Assembly (NCBI RefSeq): GCF_003555545.1
Contig: NZ_CP032157.1
Span: 1,244,546-1,308,545, forward strand
DNA: 64,000 nucleotides
Direction of reading: 5' to 3'
Source: Paraflavitalea soli
GTDB lineage: Bacteria > Bacteroidota > Bacteroidia > Chitinophagales > Chitinophagaceae
The notes below the pieces were generated by a model. The model searched no databases and was not told where the DNA came from. It was given only the letters and a program-made list of their open reading frames with translations. Made by a program: the position numbers and the translations under genes. Position 1 is the stretch's first letter. Each line of letters opens with the position of its first letter. This document shows positions 35,573-44,358 of this stretch, piece by piece.

Positions 35573-36256
35573 TTACAAAGCATCTATTTCGCTGCAGACT
35601 GTTAAGATATGATCAAGTCCATATAGGAGGGAGGCTTCATCGATATTAAGCCACCGAAATAATTGTAGGATGAGATTGTAATGCTGACGCACAAAAGTGG
35701 TGTCTTTTTGAGGTTGCCCAGGTATAAAGCATATCGGTTCGTGGTGGGCGATCCGGTTCCTTAAGCTGTTAATTCTAGCTAATTCGCCAAAAATATAAGA
35801 TGCGTTATATTGTATTGTAGGGGTGCTGCGTGGTCTTGCTCTAAAGATTTGTAAAGAATTTTGTCCTGTTGCTCTATAATGGTGCGCAGAAAATAAATAT
35901 CGCCAAAAACCAAAGCCCAGTGCAGCTACTAGTTTTGCATGAGTATATTGATGATTAAGCTTAAAGACTTCATCGTTTATGGTCTGTTTGGTTATCATAC
36001 AATGGACATTGTCAAATATGCCACCAACCGATGCCGCAGTTCTTAGCCAATCCGGGCCTAAATGCTGTATGGCATGATTATCAATAGCATTACGCAAGGC
36101 TATTTCAAAACAACTGATTACAGTAAAAAGCTCTTGCGAAAGTTGTAAGTTTTTCCGGTACAGCGTCATTGCTTTACGAGTGTCCCCATTGCAAGCCGTT
36201 AAATAACGGCTCATTCGGGTTAAGCTCATAATGCAGACAAAGTCTCTATACTTCAC
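35573..36256 (-). CDS. Abi-family (Abi_2/AbiD-AbiF-like) HEPN protein
   Basis: A 227-residue protein from a GTG at 36254-36256; ATGs at 36229 and 36214 would shorten it by 9 or 14 residues and keep the conserved start LTRMSRYLTACNGD. The N-terminal half has the Abi pattern GDTRKAMTLYRKNLQLSQELFT followed by FEIALRNAID. The C-terminal half has SLRNRIAHHEPICF, an R-x4-H HEPN ribonuclease motif. Abi_2-family proteins act in abortive infection, and HEPN proteins commonly cleave RNA. The gene stands alone with no protein antitoxin beside it, but the 317-bp stretch upstream has a candidate divergent small RNA and a long AT-rich palindrome. Defence function is inferred from the family. Confidence 0.82.
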   Translation of the reverse strand: MKYRDFVCIMSLTRMSRYLTACNGDTRKAMTLYRKNLQLSQELFTVISCFEIALRNAIDNHAIQHLGPDWLRTAASVGGIFDNVHCMITKQTINDEVFKLNHQYTHAKLVAALGFGFWRYLFSAHHYRATGQNSLQIFRARPRSTPTIQYNASYIFGELARINSLRNRIAHHEPICFIPGQPQKDTTFVRQHYNLILQLFRWLNIDEASLLYGLDHILTVCSEIDAL

Positions 36257-36268
36257 CTTTGATTAATG

Positions 36269-36298
36269 TTTGTTTATTCAAAATAAGTGTTATATTTG
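36269..36298 (+). promoter_or_regulatory. Plus-strand promoter divergent from the Abi gene
   Basis: TTTG at 36269-36272 and TATATTTG at 36291-36298, 18 bp apart, fit the Bacteroidota -33 and -7 consensus. They point away from the Abi gene, and no open reading frame follows on the plus strand. The implied transcription start is near 36304. Confidence 0.5.
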
Positions 36299-36303
36299 CT
36301 GTA

Positions 36304-36354
36304 TCCTATTCCCGGTCGTCCCTGAGCAATCATACTTCCGGGTTTCGTTTTTTT
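36304..36354 (+). ncRNA. Candidate ~50-nt small RNA next to the Abi gene
   Basis: Starting where the plus-strand promoter would begin transcription, the sequence forms a CCCGG (36311-36315) / CCGGG (36338-36342) stem with a 22-nt loop and then TTTCGTTTTTTT to 36354, a Rho-independent-terminator-like end. The stem is only 5 bp. An Abi-linked structured RNA has been described for AbiF-type proteins (the abiF RNA motif), so a small antitoxin RNA here is plausible; I cannot align this sequence to that motif. Transcription on the opposite strand as the Abi 5' leader is an alternative. Confidence 0.35.
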
Positions 36355-36454
36355 AGGCAAGCCGCATGTTCAAATGCTTTTTTTCCATCAACTTTCTGTT
36401 TATAAGTGGAAAATACCGTCTTTATAAAGAAAATCAATGACTTACAACCTATAG

Positions 36455-36487
36455 CTATAGTTTAAACCCATAGGGTTTAAACTATAG
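36455..36487. repeat. 15-bp perfect AT-rich inverted repeat upstream of the Abi gene
   Basis: CTATAGTTTAAACCC (36455-36469) and GGGTTTAAACTATAG (36473-36487) are perfect inverted copies around ATA, and an extra CCTATAG copy precedes the left arm. It lies 87 bp past the end of the small membrane-protein gene and about 200 bp before the Abi gene. There is no T-run on either side, so a simple terminator is doubtful; a binding site, recombination site or RNA stem is possible. Confidence 0.75.
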
Positions 36488-36573
36488 GATAATCCATAAA
36501 TACTTATTTGGGGGGAATTGGGGGAGATCGTTTTTTTCTATTTACACTCTTGGGGGAACAATAGCAGTTCATC

Positions 36574-36906
36574 TTATTTCACCGCTTCCTGAGCTGGCTC
36601 CTCCGTCATCCACCTGGTGAATTTGTATTTGGGCAGTAGTTGATCTGTTTTCTTTTTCACCCATTTGGAAACGATCTCAAATACAATGAAACCGATGATA
36701 ATGGCGATCGCCCACTCCATACCATGAAAGGTGTCCCTGTCAACCACCGTCTTGCGGGAGGCGAGGCCCCACAGGTTGCCAAGGCGCCGCGTAGTGAAAA
36801 AATGTGCGACAAGCCGCGTAGAGGCCATGCCAATAGCAAAGCCAATGAAATTGCCTATAAAATGATTGAGCAGGTACTCTGCAAACTTTCTGCTGATGTT
36901 TTTCAT
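36574..36906 (-). CDS. Small two-helix membrane protein, unknown function
   Basis: A 110-residue protein with hydrophobic segments at about 14-30 and 65-82 and a basic, lysine-rich loop after the second helix (WVKKKTDQLLPKYKFTRW). The N-terminus MKNISRKFAEYLLNHFIGNFIGFAIG includes an amphipathic stretch. No family is recognised. It is transcribed toward the Abi gene, but the structured 317-bp gap separates them, so joint function is not assumed. Confidence 0.6.
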   Translation of the reverse strand: MKNISRKFAEYLLNHFIGNFIGFAIGMASTRLVAHFFTTRRLGNLWGLASRKTVVDRDTFHGMEWAIAIIIGFIVFEIVSKWVKKKTDQLLPKYKFTRWMTEEPAQEAVK

Positions 36907-37191
36907 TGATGGGGGAGTTTCAATTCCCTAAAGTAATAGCTAAACCTTGAAAAAGCCAGTGAAAATGGGTTTAAAATGTTCCTGTTCGTAGAATACGTAT
37001 GGGAGTTAACTTACAGCATAGCAAGCCGTTTTTACTTTATAAAGTACCTCCTGTAATGCCACGGATTAGGCATCCTGGTTCTCTCAATAATCAATACTTT
37101 TATCGCTCAAAATGGGATACCGCAGCAGCGGTCCTGTGATATCGACCTGACAAGCATTTATTAAAGCCCAATCTATTACTGTCCCTGCAAA
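36907..37191. other. 285-bp gap before the carbohydrate cluster
   Basis: The region holds the divergent promoters of the small membrane protein and the esterase. I see no exact TAnnTTTG box and no gene. The AT-rich stretch around 37000-37050 is the likely promoter area. Confidence 0.4.
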
Positions 37192-39708
37192 ATGAAGAGA
37201 TCAACACTGGCCGCCACTTTATTTATTACCCTGCTGGCACAAAATCCCTCCCTGGCCCAGGAAGTTTATTTTGAAAAAGGACTGATCGCCAACCTGCCCA
37301 GCCGCTATGGCCGTGAAGCAGTGTACAGCGATGAACTGGCCTATCGGTTGTATACGGGTAAGTTGAAAACACCCGTTGCAGGAGATTCCATCGGTTCCAA
37401 CGAAAGAGGACAGGCCATTGTTTGGCAGCCTATAGAAGCCGACAGCACGCACCGTCTGCGTCCGCGTGGCGGCATGGGCAGGGGAGGAGCGCCTGCTGGC
37501 CCAGGGGTTACCCCGGGTGCTACCAGGGGCGGACTGGGCGCCGGTGGCAGCTATATTTACCTCACCTACAACTCTTCCAAAGCACAACCCGCACTGCTCA
37601 ATATCAAAGGCAATAGCAGCGTATTTGTGAATGGGGTACAGCATACCGGCGACCCTTATAGCATGGGTTATTTATATATTCCCATTACCCTTAAGAAGGG
37701 GCTCAATGAATTTTACCTGCGCGGAGTTTCAGCCGTAGCCAGCCTCATATTCCCCGAAAAACCGGTGCTGCTCAATACTGAAGATCTTACTTTACCCTTT
37801 GTAGTACTCAATCACCAAACGGGTGTTTTGCAGGGAGCCCTGGTGGTGTTGAATACCATAGCCAGGCCATTGACCAACCTGCTCATCAAAACCAGTTTTG
37901 AAGGCAAACAGGTGTCTGTAGCGGTGCCCGTCATTCCCGCCTTGTCATCCCGCAAAATACCTTTCAGTTTTGATGGCAGTGGAGTACGGGCCAAAGGAAA
38001 ATATGAGTGTACGGTTACTTTACTGGATAAAGGAAAAACCCTGGATGAGAAAAAGCTTACGATCGAAGCTGTCACTGCCTCCGAGCAATACAATAGTACG
38101 TTTACCAGCGCCATCGATGGCAGCCTGCAATACTATTCCGTGACGCCCCAGTCTGGTACCTATACGAGCAAGAGCGCTTTATTCCTGAGCGTACATGGTG
38201 CTGGTGTGGAAGCGATCAACCAGGCCAGGGCCTACAAGCCCAAAGATTGGGGTACGCTGGTGGCCGCCACCAATCGCCGGCCACGTGGTTTCAATTGGGA
38301 AGACTGGGGGCGGCTTGATGCCCTGGAAGTATTGGGCATTGCGAAAGAAAGGTTTAAGCCTGATCCACAAAACGTTTACCTCACCGGCCACTCCATGGGC
38401 GGCCATGGCACCTGGTTCCTTGGTGCTACGTATCCCGATCAGTGGGCGGCTATTGCACCTTGTGCAGGTTATCCTACGATGAAAGGTTATGGCTCGGCCG
38501 ATGGCCTCATTCCCGATAGCAGCAGCAACCCAATGGAGCAATTGCTCCTGCGTTCCGGCAACCAGAGTGACGTACCCAAACTAGCCACCAACTACAAAGC
38601 GCATGGCGTGTACATATTCCACGGCGATGATGACAGAACGGTATCTGTGAACTACGCCCGCCAGATGCGCAAGCAGTTGGGCGAGTTTCATCCCGACCTC
38701 AGCTATTATGAATATCCCGGCGGCAGTCATTGGTTTGGCGATCACAGTGTGGATTGGAAGCCGTTGTTTGATTTCTTTCAATGGCATCATCGCCTGCCCG
38801 ACAGCAGCGCCAATACGATTGATTTCAGTACGGCCAGCCCCGGCATTTCAGCTTCCTTTCGCTGGGCTACTATCCTGCAACAAACTGTTCCCCTGGAATA
38901 CAGCCGTATGCAGTTGCGGAGGGACAGGACCGCTGCCAGTATCAATGGCACCACACAGAATATCCGCCTGCTGAAGCTGGACCTTAAAGAATTTGCAACA
39001 GGCATCACCGTAAAAATAGCACTCGATGGCGGCAACGTTATCAGCTATACTACACAAAGTAATAATGATAGCCTGGTCTTGCTGAAAGAGAATACCCAAT
39101 GGGCAATCTCCCAACATCCCGATGCACGGCAGAAAGGACCGCACCGTTACGGCACTTTCAAAGATGCTTTTCAACACAACATGCTATTCGTGTATGGTAC
39201 GACAGGCACTGCTGCGGAAAACGCCTGGAGCCGTGAAAAGGCGATCTTCGATGCGGAAACATGGTATTATCGTGGTAATGGAGCAGTAGATATTATTGCT
39301 GATAAAGACTACTCACCCGAAAAATATAAAGACCGTGGTGTGATCCTCTTTGGTAACAAATCAACCAACAGCGTCTGGAATATTTTACTGAATGATTGCC
39401 CTATACAGGTAGAACGAAATAAGATTACCGCCGGTGATAAAACCTGGACCGGCGATCAATATGGCGCCTATATCGTATGGCCTATCAGGAGCACATTCGT
39501 TACCTCGGTAGCTGCTATAACCGGCAGTGGCGTCAAGGGAATGCAGGCCGCATCGGCCAACCAGTATTTTGCCGGGGCCAGCGGATTCCCCGACTTTATG
39601 ATCTTCGACCTTGATATGCTGCACAGCGGTGCAGGCGCCCTTAAAATGACGGGCTTCTATGATCACAACTGGCAAATAGATGAAAAGAATACGAGTTACT
39701 CGAAATAG
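37192..39708 (+). CDS. Secreted multi-domain esterase (alpha/beta hydrolase)
   Basis: An 838-residue exported protein with a signal peptide ending SLAQ. Residues 90-120 are a Gly/Arg/Pro-rich low-complexity insert (RPRGGMGRGGAPAGPG), followed by a beta-sandwich region to about 290. Residues 320-560 are an alpha/beta hydrolase of the prolyl-oligopeptidase/PHB-depolymerase type, with nucleophile S401 in TGHSMGGHGTW, an acid residue in HGDDDRTV near 492 and histidine in GGSHWFGDHS near 522. A C-terminal beta-rich domain follows. It starts an operon with a GH29 and a GH2 gene (18 and 2 bp gaps), which suggests deacylation of a polysaccharide, not a peptidase role. Confidence 0.82.
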   Translation: MKRSTLAATLFITLLAQNPSLAQEVYFEKGLIANLPSRYGREAVYSDELAYRLYTGKLKTPVAGDSIGSNERGQAIVWQPIEADSTHRLRPRGGMGRGGAPAGPGVTPGATRGGLGAGGSYIYLTYNSSKAQPALLNIKGNSSVFVNGVQHTGDPYSMGYLYIPITLKKGLNEFYLRGVSAVASLIFPEKPVLLNTEDLTLPFVVLNHQTGVLQGALVVLNTIARPLTNLLIKTSFEGKQVSVAVPVIPALSSRKIPFSFDGSGVRAKGKYECTVTLLDKGKTLDEKKLTIEAVTASEQYNSTFTSAIDGSLQYYSVTPQSGTYTSKSALFLSVHGAGVEAINQARAYKPKDWGTLVAATNRRPRGFNWEDWGRLDALEVLGIAKERFKPDPQNVYLTGHSMGGHGTWFLGATYPDQWAAIAPCAGYPTMKGYGSADGLIPDSSSNPMEQLLLRSGNQSDVPKLATNYKAHGVYIFHGDDDRTVSVNYARQMRKQLGEFHPDLSYYEYPGGSHWFGDHSVDWKPLFDFFQWHHRLPDSSANTIDFSTASPGISASFRWATILQQTVPLEYSRMQLRRDRTAASINGTTQNIRLLKLDLKEFATGITVKIALDGGNVISYTTQSNNDSLVLLKENTQWAISQHPDARQKGPHRYGTFKDAFQHNMLFVYGTTGTAAENAWSREKAIFDAETWYYRGNGAVDIIADKDYSPEKYKDRGVILFGNKSTNSVWNILLNDCPIQVERNKITAGDKTWTGDQYGAYIVWPIRSTFVTSVAAITGSGVKGMQAASANQYFAGASGFPDFMIFDLDMLHSGAGALKMTGFYDHNWQIDEKNTSYSK

Positions 39709-39726
39709 GATAATACAAGTCAACTT

Positions 39727-41172
39727 ATGCGCACTACTTTATTCGCTTTCTTATTGATCTTTTTGTGCAGCCCCATGCTGCATGCACAGGAGCAGGGTAT
39801 ACATCCCCAATCCCAGACCTATGAATGGCCTGCTGATCCACTGGTAAAAGCCAAGCTCGACAAGTGGCAGGACCAGAAGTTTGGCATGATCATACACTGG
39901 GGTTTGTACGCCGTGCCTGGTATGATTGAGTCCTGGGCGCTTTGTTCGGAAGACTGGATCGATCGCGACAGCAATATCGCTTATGATGATTTTAAAAAAT
40001 GGTACTGGGGACTGAGGAAGGATTTCAACCCGGTCAACTTCAATCCCGAACAGTGGGCCGCTGCCGGTAAAGAGGCAGGCATGCGCTACCTGGTATTTAC
40101 GACCAAGCACCACGATGGCTTTTGCATGTTCGATACCAAACAAACAGATTTCAAAATATCCAATGGCCCCTTCGCCAACAATCCCAAGGCTGATGTAGCG
40201 AAATACGTGTTTGATGCTTTCCGCAAGGAAGGATTTATGATCGGTGCTTATTTCTCCAAGCCCGATTGGCATACTGAATACTACTGGTGGCCCAAATACG
40301 CTACAGCCAACCGCAACAACAATTACGACATCCATAAATATCCCTGGCGCTGGAACAAGTACAAGGAATTTACGTACAACCAGATCAGTGAGCTGATGAA
40401 TAACTACGGCGCCATGGACATCCTTTGGCTGGATGGCGGCTGGGTACGCCCAAGGGAAACAGTGAATGCCGAAGTGCTTTCCTGGGGGGCGCCTATTCCC
40501 GAATGGAGCCAGGATATCGACATGCCTAAGATCGCGGCCATGGCCAGAAGCAAACAGCCCGGATTGCTGGTGGTAGATCGTACCGTGCATGGCCCTTATG
40601 AAAATTACCAGACACCCGAGCAGCGTATACCCGAAAAACAACTGGATTATCCCTGGGAAAGCTGCATGACACTGGCCAACAACTGGGGCTTTGTAAACAA
40701 TGATCAATTCAAATCGCCGGCGAAGGTCATTCACTCACTTATTGAGATTGTGGCCAAAGGTGGCAGCCTCTTGTTGGGTATTGGTCCCAAGGCTGATGGC
40801 ACCCTGCCAGCCGAAGCAACAGAACGATTGGCGGCCATCGGTCAGTGGACGAAAGTAAATGGAGAGGCCATCTACAATACCCGTACAATTAAGCATTTCC
40901 AGGATGGCAATACTTTCTTTACGCAAAGTAAAGATGCTGCCACGGTCTATGCCTTGGTGCGTATAAAAGAAGGAGAAGCATTACCGGCAACGATAACCTG
41001 GAAAGGCAATCTGCCTAAAAAAGGCGCTAAGATCAAATTATTGCAAACTGGTCAGCCCGTTAAATGGGTGGTGGAAGGGGATGCTGTAAAACTAACCTTA
41101 CCCGCTGCTTTACTGAAATCTAATGACAGCTATCCGGCATTGGCCTTTGCTTTTATACCCTCATCTCATTAA
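39727..41172 (+). CDS. GH29 alpha-L-fucosidase
   Basis: A 481-residue secreted glycosidase with a signal peptide (ending LHAQ). The GH29 catalytic domain shows KFGMIIHWGLYAVPGM at the first strand, MRYLVFTTKHHDGFCMFDT, and the nucleophile D236 in MDILWLDGGW. The C-terminal part (GGSLLLGIGPKADGTLP, then a beta domain) matches the family. The enzyme should release terminal alpha-L-fucose by a retaining mechanism. It sits between the esterase and GH2 genes in one transcript. Linkage specificity cannot be read from sequence. Confidence 0.93.
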   Translation: MRTTLFAFLLIFLCSPMLHAQEQGIHPQSQTYEWPADPLVKAKLDKWQDQKFGMIIHWGLYAVPGMIESWALCSEDWIDRDSNIAYDDFKKWYWGLRKDFNPVNFNPEQWAAAGKEAGMRYLVFTTKHHDGFCMFDTKQTDFKISNGPFANNPKADVAKYVFDAFRKEGFMIGAYFSKPDWHTEYYWWPKYATANRNNNYDIHKYPWRWNKYKEFTYNQISELMNNYGAMDILWLDGGWVRPRETVNAEVLSWGAPIPEWSQDIDMPKIAAMARSKQPGLLVVDRTVHGPYENYQTPEQRIPEKQLDYPWESCMTLANNWGFVNNDQFKSPAKVIHSLIEIVAKGGSLLLGIGPKADGTLPAEATERLAAIGQWTKVNGEAIYNTRTIKHFQDGNTFFTQSKDAATVYALVRIKEGEALPATITWKGNLPKKGAKIKLLQTGQPVKWVVEGDAVKLTLPAALLKSNDSYPALAFAFIPSSH

Positions 41173-41174
41173 TT

Positions 41175-43832
41175 ATGCCTCATCGTTCCATATACTTCCT
41201 GTTTTGTTTATTAGCGCTGCGCGCAACTGCACAAGACCGCTATGAATTAAACTCCGGCTGGCAATACGCACCGGCTGCCACGGTGAAAGTGCAGGGCACA
41301 GACTTGTCAATGCCCAACTATCCTCTGGCAGGCTGGAAACCCGCCATCGTACCCGGCACAGTACTCACCACCATGTTGCATCACAAACAGGTGCCCGATC
41401 CTTTTTATGGCATGAACAATGAGTTGATCCCCGATATATATACCACCGGCCGCGATTATTATACCTGTTGGTTTGTAAAAGATTTTAAAGAAGTTTATCC
41501 CACTGCCGGGCAGCAGGTATGGCTGCAATTCCGTGGTGTTAATTATGGTTGCGATGTATTCCTCAACGGTCATAAGCTCAACGAGGTTACTTTCAAAAGC
41601 ATGTTCCTGCGGCAGCAATACAATATCACACCCTGGCTCACCAAAGATGGTAGCAACAGGCTGGCGGTGATCGTATATCCACCCGATCCGGTAGGTAATC
41701 CCAATGGCGGGCAAGGTGGAGATGGCCGGATAGCTAAGAATGTTTCTCACCAGTATGTAGCCGGTTGGGATTGGATACAGCCCATCCGCGACCGCAACAC
41801 GGGCATATGGGACAAGGTATATATTGAGAAGACCGGCGTGGTGAATCTGAAGAATCCCCATGTGGTTACAATGGTGCCGGGTAAAAGAATGCCCTCGGGA
41901 CCACAGCAGCCGGCAACTATTAAGATGACGGCCGAACTGGAAAATACTTCGGATAAACCAGTGCAAGGCATATTGCAATATACCCTGGCGGGAAAAAAAA
42001 TATGGAAAGCCGTTACCATTCCGGCCAATACCACAGCATTGGTCACTCTACCCAATGCAATCCTCAACAATCCCCGCCTCTGGTGGCCGGCAGGTTATGG
42101 CCAGCAGGAGCTGTACACAACAGAACTGCAATTCCTGGTCAATGGAAAACCAGCCGATAAAGAATCATTGACCTTTGGTGTACGGGAAATACAAAGGGTA
42201 TGGAATACCACCACGCTGAGCAGCCAGTTCAACGTGAACGGACAAAAGATATTCATCAAAGGCGGCAACTGGATCATTTCCGATGCGATGCTGCGGTTCA
42301 CCGATGAGAGATATGATGCGGAAATTCGTTACCACCGTGATATGAACCTCAACCTCATTCGCATATGGGGCGGGGCTTTACTGGAGCGGCCTGAGTTTTA
42401 TAAAGCCTGTGATAAATATGGTATGCTGGTGTTCCAGGATTTCTGGATGTCGGGCGATTGCAATGGCCGGTGGCAGGATCCTAAAAAAGCAGAGGATCAG
42501 GCCACGAGGCGCAAATACCCTGATGACCATGACCTGTTCCTGCGTTCTGTGGCTGATGGGATCAAACTCATCCGCAATCACCCTTCCCTGGCTATCTGGT
42601 GCGGCGGCAATGAGATCACACCACCTGATGATATCCTCGCTGCTATGCGCGATTCCCTCTTGCCTCAACTGGATGGCACACGGGTGTTCTTTGATTATTC
42701 CAATTCCGACAGCATGTCGATGAACATACTGAAAGGCAATGGAGATGGCCCATATAATATACAGCCTACAGATACTTTCTGGAAATTTCGCACCTATCCC
42801 TTCAACTCAGAAGTGGGGTCTGTTGGTTTGGGCGATTATGAATCACTGAAACGATTCATTCCTGCCGCGAATAGGGTGCCCCCTGTATATACCCCGGCTG
42901 CGGGTGGTCAGCGGGCGCGTGAGAAAGCTGATTCCGTATGGGAATACCATAAGTACATTGGCTACCAGGATCAAATTGCCAGGTATGGCCCTGTAAAAGA
43001 TGCGCGTGACTTTGCTATGAAAGCACAACTGGTGAATTACGACCAGTATCGTGCCCTTATGGAAGGATTCACCGCCCATATGTGGGATTGGTATACCGGT
43101 ACCATCATCTGGAAAACACAAAATCCCTGGACCGCCCTGCGCGGCCAGATGTATGACTACTACCTCGATCCCAACGCCTGCCTCTATGGCCTGCGCAAAG
43201 GCGGTGAACCGGTGCATGTAATGTACAATCCTGTTGAAGGCACGGTGATGACCGTTAACAATCGTTTCATATCGAATGACAGTGATTACCTGGCCATAAA
43301 AGCATATGATATGGCTGGAAAAAGTATACCGCTGCCCGGTTCACGGGTGAAGCTGGATGCCAGTGCTGTCAATACATTTATGAACATAAAGGATACAGTA
43401 GATAAGCTTCGCGCAGAAAAAGGGATATTTCTGTCGATTAGGTTAGTTAGCTCCGACGAGCTTACCCATGGCAGCAACAATCTGTATTGCCTGCCTGCTG
43501 CCAACGGACAATATGCAGGTCTCAACGAACTGAGGCCTGCCACCCTGGGCGTTAATGCCACCATGATGGAGTCGGGTAAAATGCTTGTAGAGTTCATAAA
43601 TAAGACGGGCAGCATAGCCTTCTTCAACCGTATTTCAATACTGCATCCCCAAACAAAGGAGCGTATCCTACCGGCCTTCTATAGCGATAACTATATTACC
43701 ATCTTGCCCTATGAACGAAAATTTGTATCCATTGAATGGAACGACAAGTCCCTGACCCCGCTGGTAAATGTAGAAGGGTGGAATGTGACAACAAAAACGG
43801 TGATCCCGTCAACAGGAGCTGCCGGCAAATGA
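41175..43832 (+). CDS. GH2-family glycosidase (beta-mannosidase / exo-glucosaminidase-like)
   Basis: An 885-residue secreted enzyme (signal peptide ending RATAQ). It has an N-terminal galactose-binding-like domain, an immunoglobulin-like domain (LWWPAGYGQQELYTTELQF, an Ig-domain mark of GH2) and a TIM barrel starting near FNVNGQKIFIKGGNWI. The acid/base is E480 in CGGNE and the nucleophile is probably E546 in FNSEVGSVG. The C-terminal Ig-like domains resemble the exo-beta-D-glucosaminidase/beta-mannosidase branch rather than beta-galactosidase LacZ. It starts 2 bp after the fucosidase stop, so co-expression is near certain. Confidence 0.9.
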   Translation: MPHRSIYFLFCLLALRATAQDRYELNSGWQYAPAATVKVQGTDLSMPNYPLAGWKPAIVPGTVLTTMLHHKQVPDPFYGMNNELIPDIYTTGRDYYTCWFVKDFKEVYPTAGQQVWLQFRGVNYGCDVFLNGHKLNEVTFKSMFLRQQYNITPWLTKDGSNRLAVIVYPPDPVGNPNGGQGGDGRIAKNVSHQYVAGWDWIQPIRDRNTGIWDKVYIEKTGVVNLKNPHVVTMVPGKRMPSGPQQPATIKMTAELENTSDKPVQGILQYTLAGKKIWKAVTIPANTTALVTLPNAILNNPRLWWPAGYGQQELYTTELQFLVNGKPADKESLTFGVREIQRVWNTTTLSSQFNVNGQKIFIKGGNWIISDAMLRFTDERYDAEIRYHRDMNLNLIRIWGGALLERPEFYKACDKYGMLVFQDFWMSGDCNGRWQDPKKAEDQATRRKYPDDHDLFLRSVADGIKLIRNHPSLAIWCGGNEITPPDDILAAMRDSLLPQLDGTRVFFDYSNSDSMSMNILKGNGDGPYNIQPTDTFWKFRTYPFNSEVGSVGLGDYESLKRFIPAANRVPPVYTPAAGGQRAREKADSVWEYHKYIGYQDQIARYGPVKDARDFAMKAQLVNYDQYRALMEGFTAHMWDWYTGTIIWKTQNPWTALRGQMYDYYLDPNACLYGLRKGGEPVHVMYNPVEGTVMTVNNRFISNDSDYLAIKAYDMAGKSIPLPGSRVKLDASAVNTFMNIKDTVDKLRAEKGIFLSIRLVSSDELTHGSNNLYCLPAANGQYAGLNELRPATLGVNATMMESGKMLVEFINKTGSIAFFNRISILHPQTKERILPAFYSDNYITILPYERKFVSIEWNDKSLTPLVNVEGWNVTTKTVIPSTGAAGK

Positions 43833-43833
43833 G

Positions 43834-43841
43834 TAATTTTG
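43834..43841 (+). promoter_or_regulatory. -7-like box directly before the globin gene
   Basis: TAATTTTG matches TAnnTTTG and ends 7 bp before the globin ATG, overlapping the GH2 stop region. If used, it would give a leaderless globin message independent of the carbohydrate operon; chance occurrence is possible. Confidence 0.35.
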
Positions 43842-43848
43842 TATCCTT

Positions 43849-44232
43849 ATGCATGACATACAGACCCGTGAAGATATAGAATTGCTCGTCAATGAGTTTT
43901 ATAAGAAAGTGGTGCCTGATCGCCTGATCGGGCATTTCTTTACCCGCGTAGTTCATTTTACCTGGGAAGAACATATTCCCGTCATGATCTCCTTCTGGGA
44001 AACCGTGTTGCTGGGGCAGCAATCCTACAAAGGCAACCCCATGGTAAAGCATATAGAACTGGATGCCTTGTATCCCCTCGATCCCCTGCATTTCGATCGC
44101 TGGCTCTACCTATGGCAAGAGACGGTACGCCAGCTTTATGCAGGCGACAAAGCCAACGAAGCGGTAGACCGGGCGCATTCCATTGCTAAGATCATGAAGG
44201 CCAAGATCGCAGCGCGGCACCTGCCAGGGTGA
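43849..44232 (+). CDS. Group III truncated haemoglobin
   Basis: A 127-residue cytoplasmic globin of the truncated type III: REDIELLVNEFYKKVVPDRLIGHFF at helix A-B/E, a proximal histidine candidate in LDPLHFDRWLYLWQETVRQLY, and no glycine-rich type I/II insert. Such globins bind O2 or NO and often occur with nitrogen oxide or anaerobic metabolism. It is placed 16 bp after the GH2 stop, so it could be read from that operon or from its own -7-like box. The link to carbohydrate use is not obvious. Confidence 0.88.
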   Translation: MHDIQTREDIELLVNEFYKKVVPDRLIGHFFTRVVHFTWEEHIPVMISFWETVLLGQQSYKGNPMVKHIELDALYPLDPLHFDRWLYLWQETVRQLYAGDKANEAVDRAHSIAKIMKAKIAARHLPG

Positions 44233-44358
44233 GTTTGTAGTACAGCATTGCCCCTGGTCAGGCCATAGAACATGGCCACCGCATTCATGTCTTTCGGTAC
44301 TGCTGCATATCGCCTGGGTTCCAGGTCCTGTCCTTGTATTTTTTTAGCTCCTGCGGCT

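Larger units (their letters stand above)
36257..36573. other. 317-bp non-coding interval between Abi and small membrane-protein genes
   Basis: No supportable gene lies here. It holds the divergent promoter and small-RNA candidate, the 15-bp palindrome, and three G-runs of five or six (near 36510, 36520 and 36552) on the plus strand that might form a G-rich structure. It differs from neighbouring gaps in its density of structured elements. Confidence 0.6.

Noticed and set aside
36507-36560. G-quadruplex candidate in the Abi upstream region
   Set aside because: Only three G-runs of five or more are clear and the loops are long, so folding is uncertain; noted in the interval description only.
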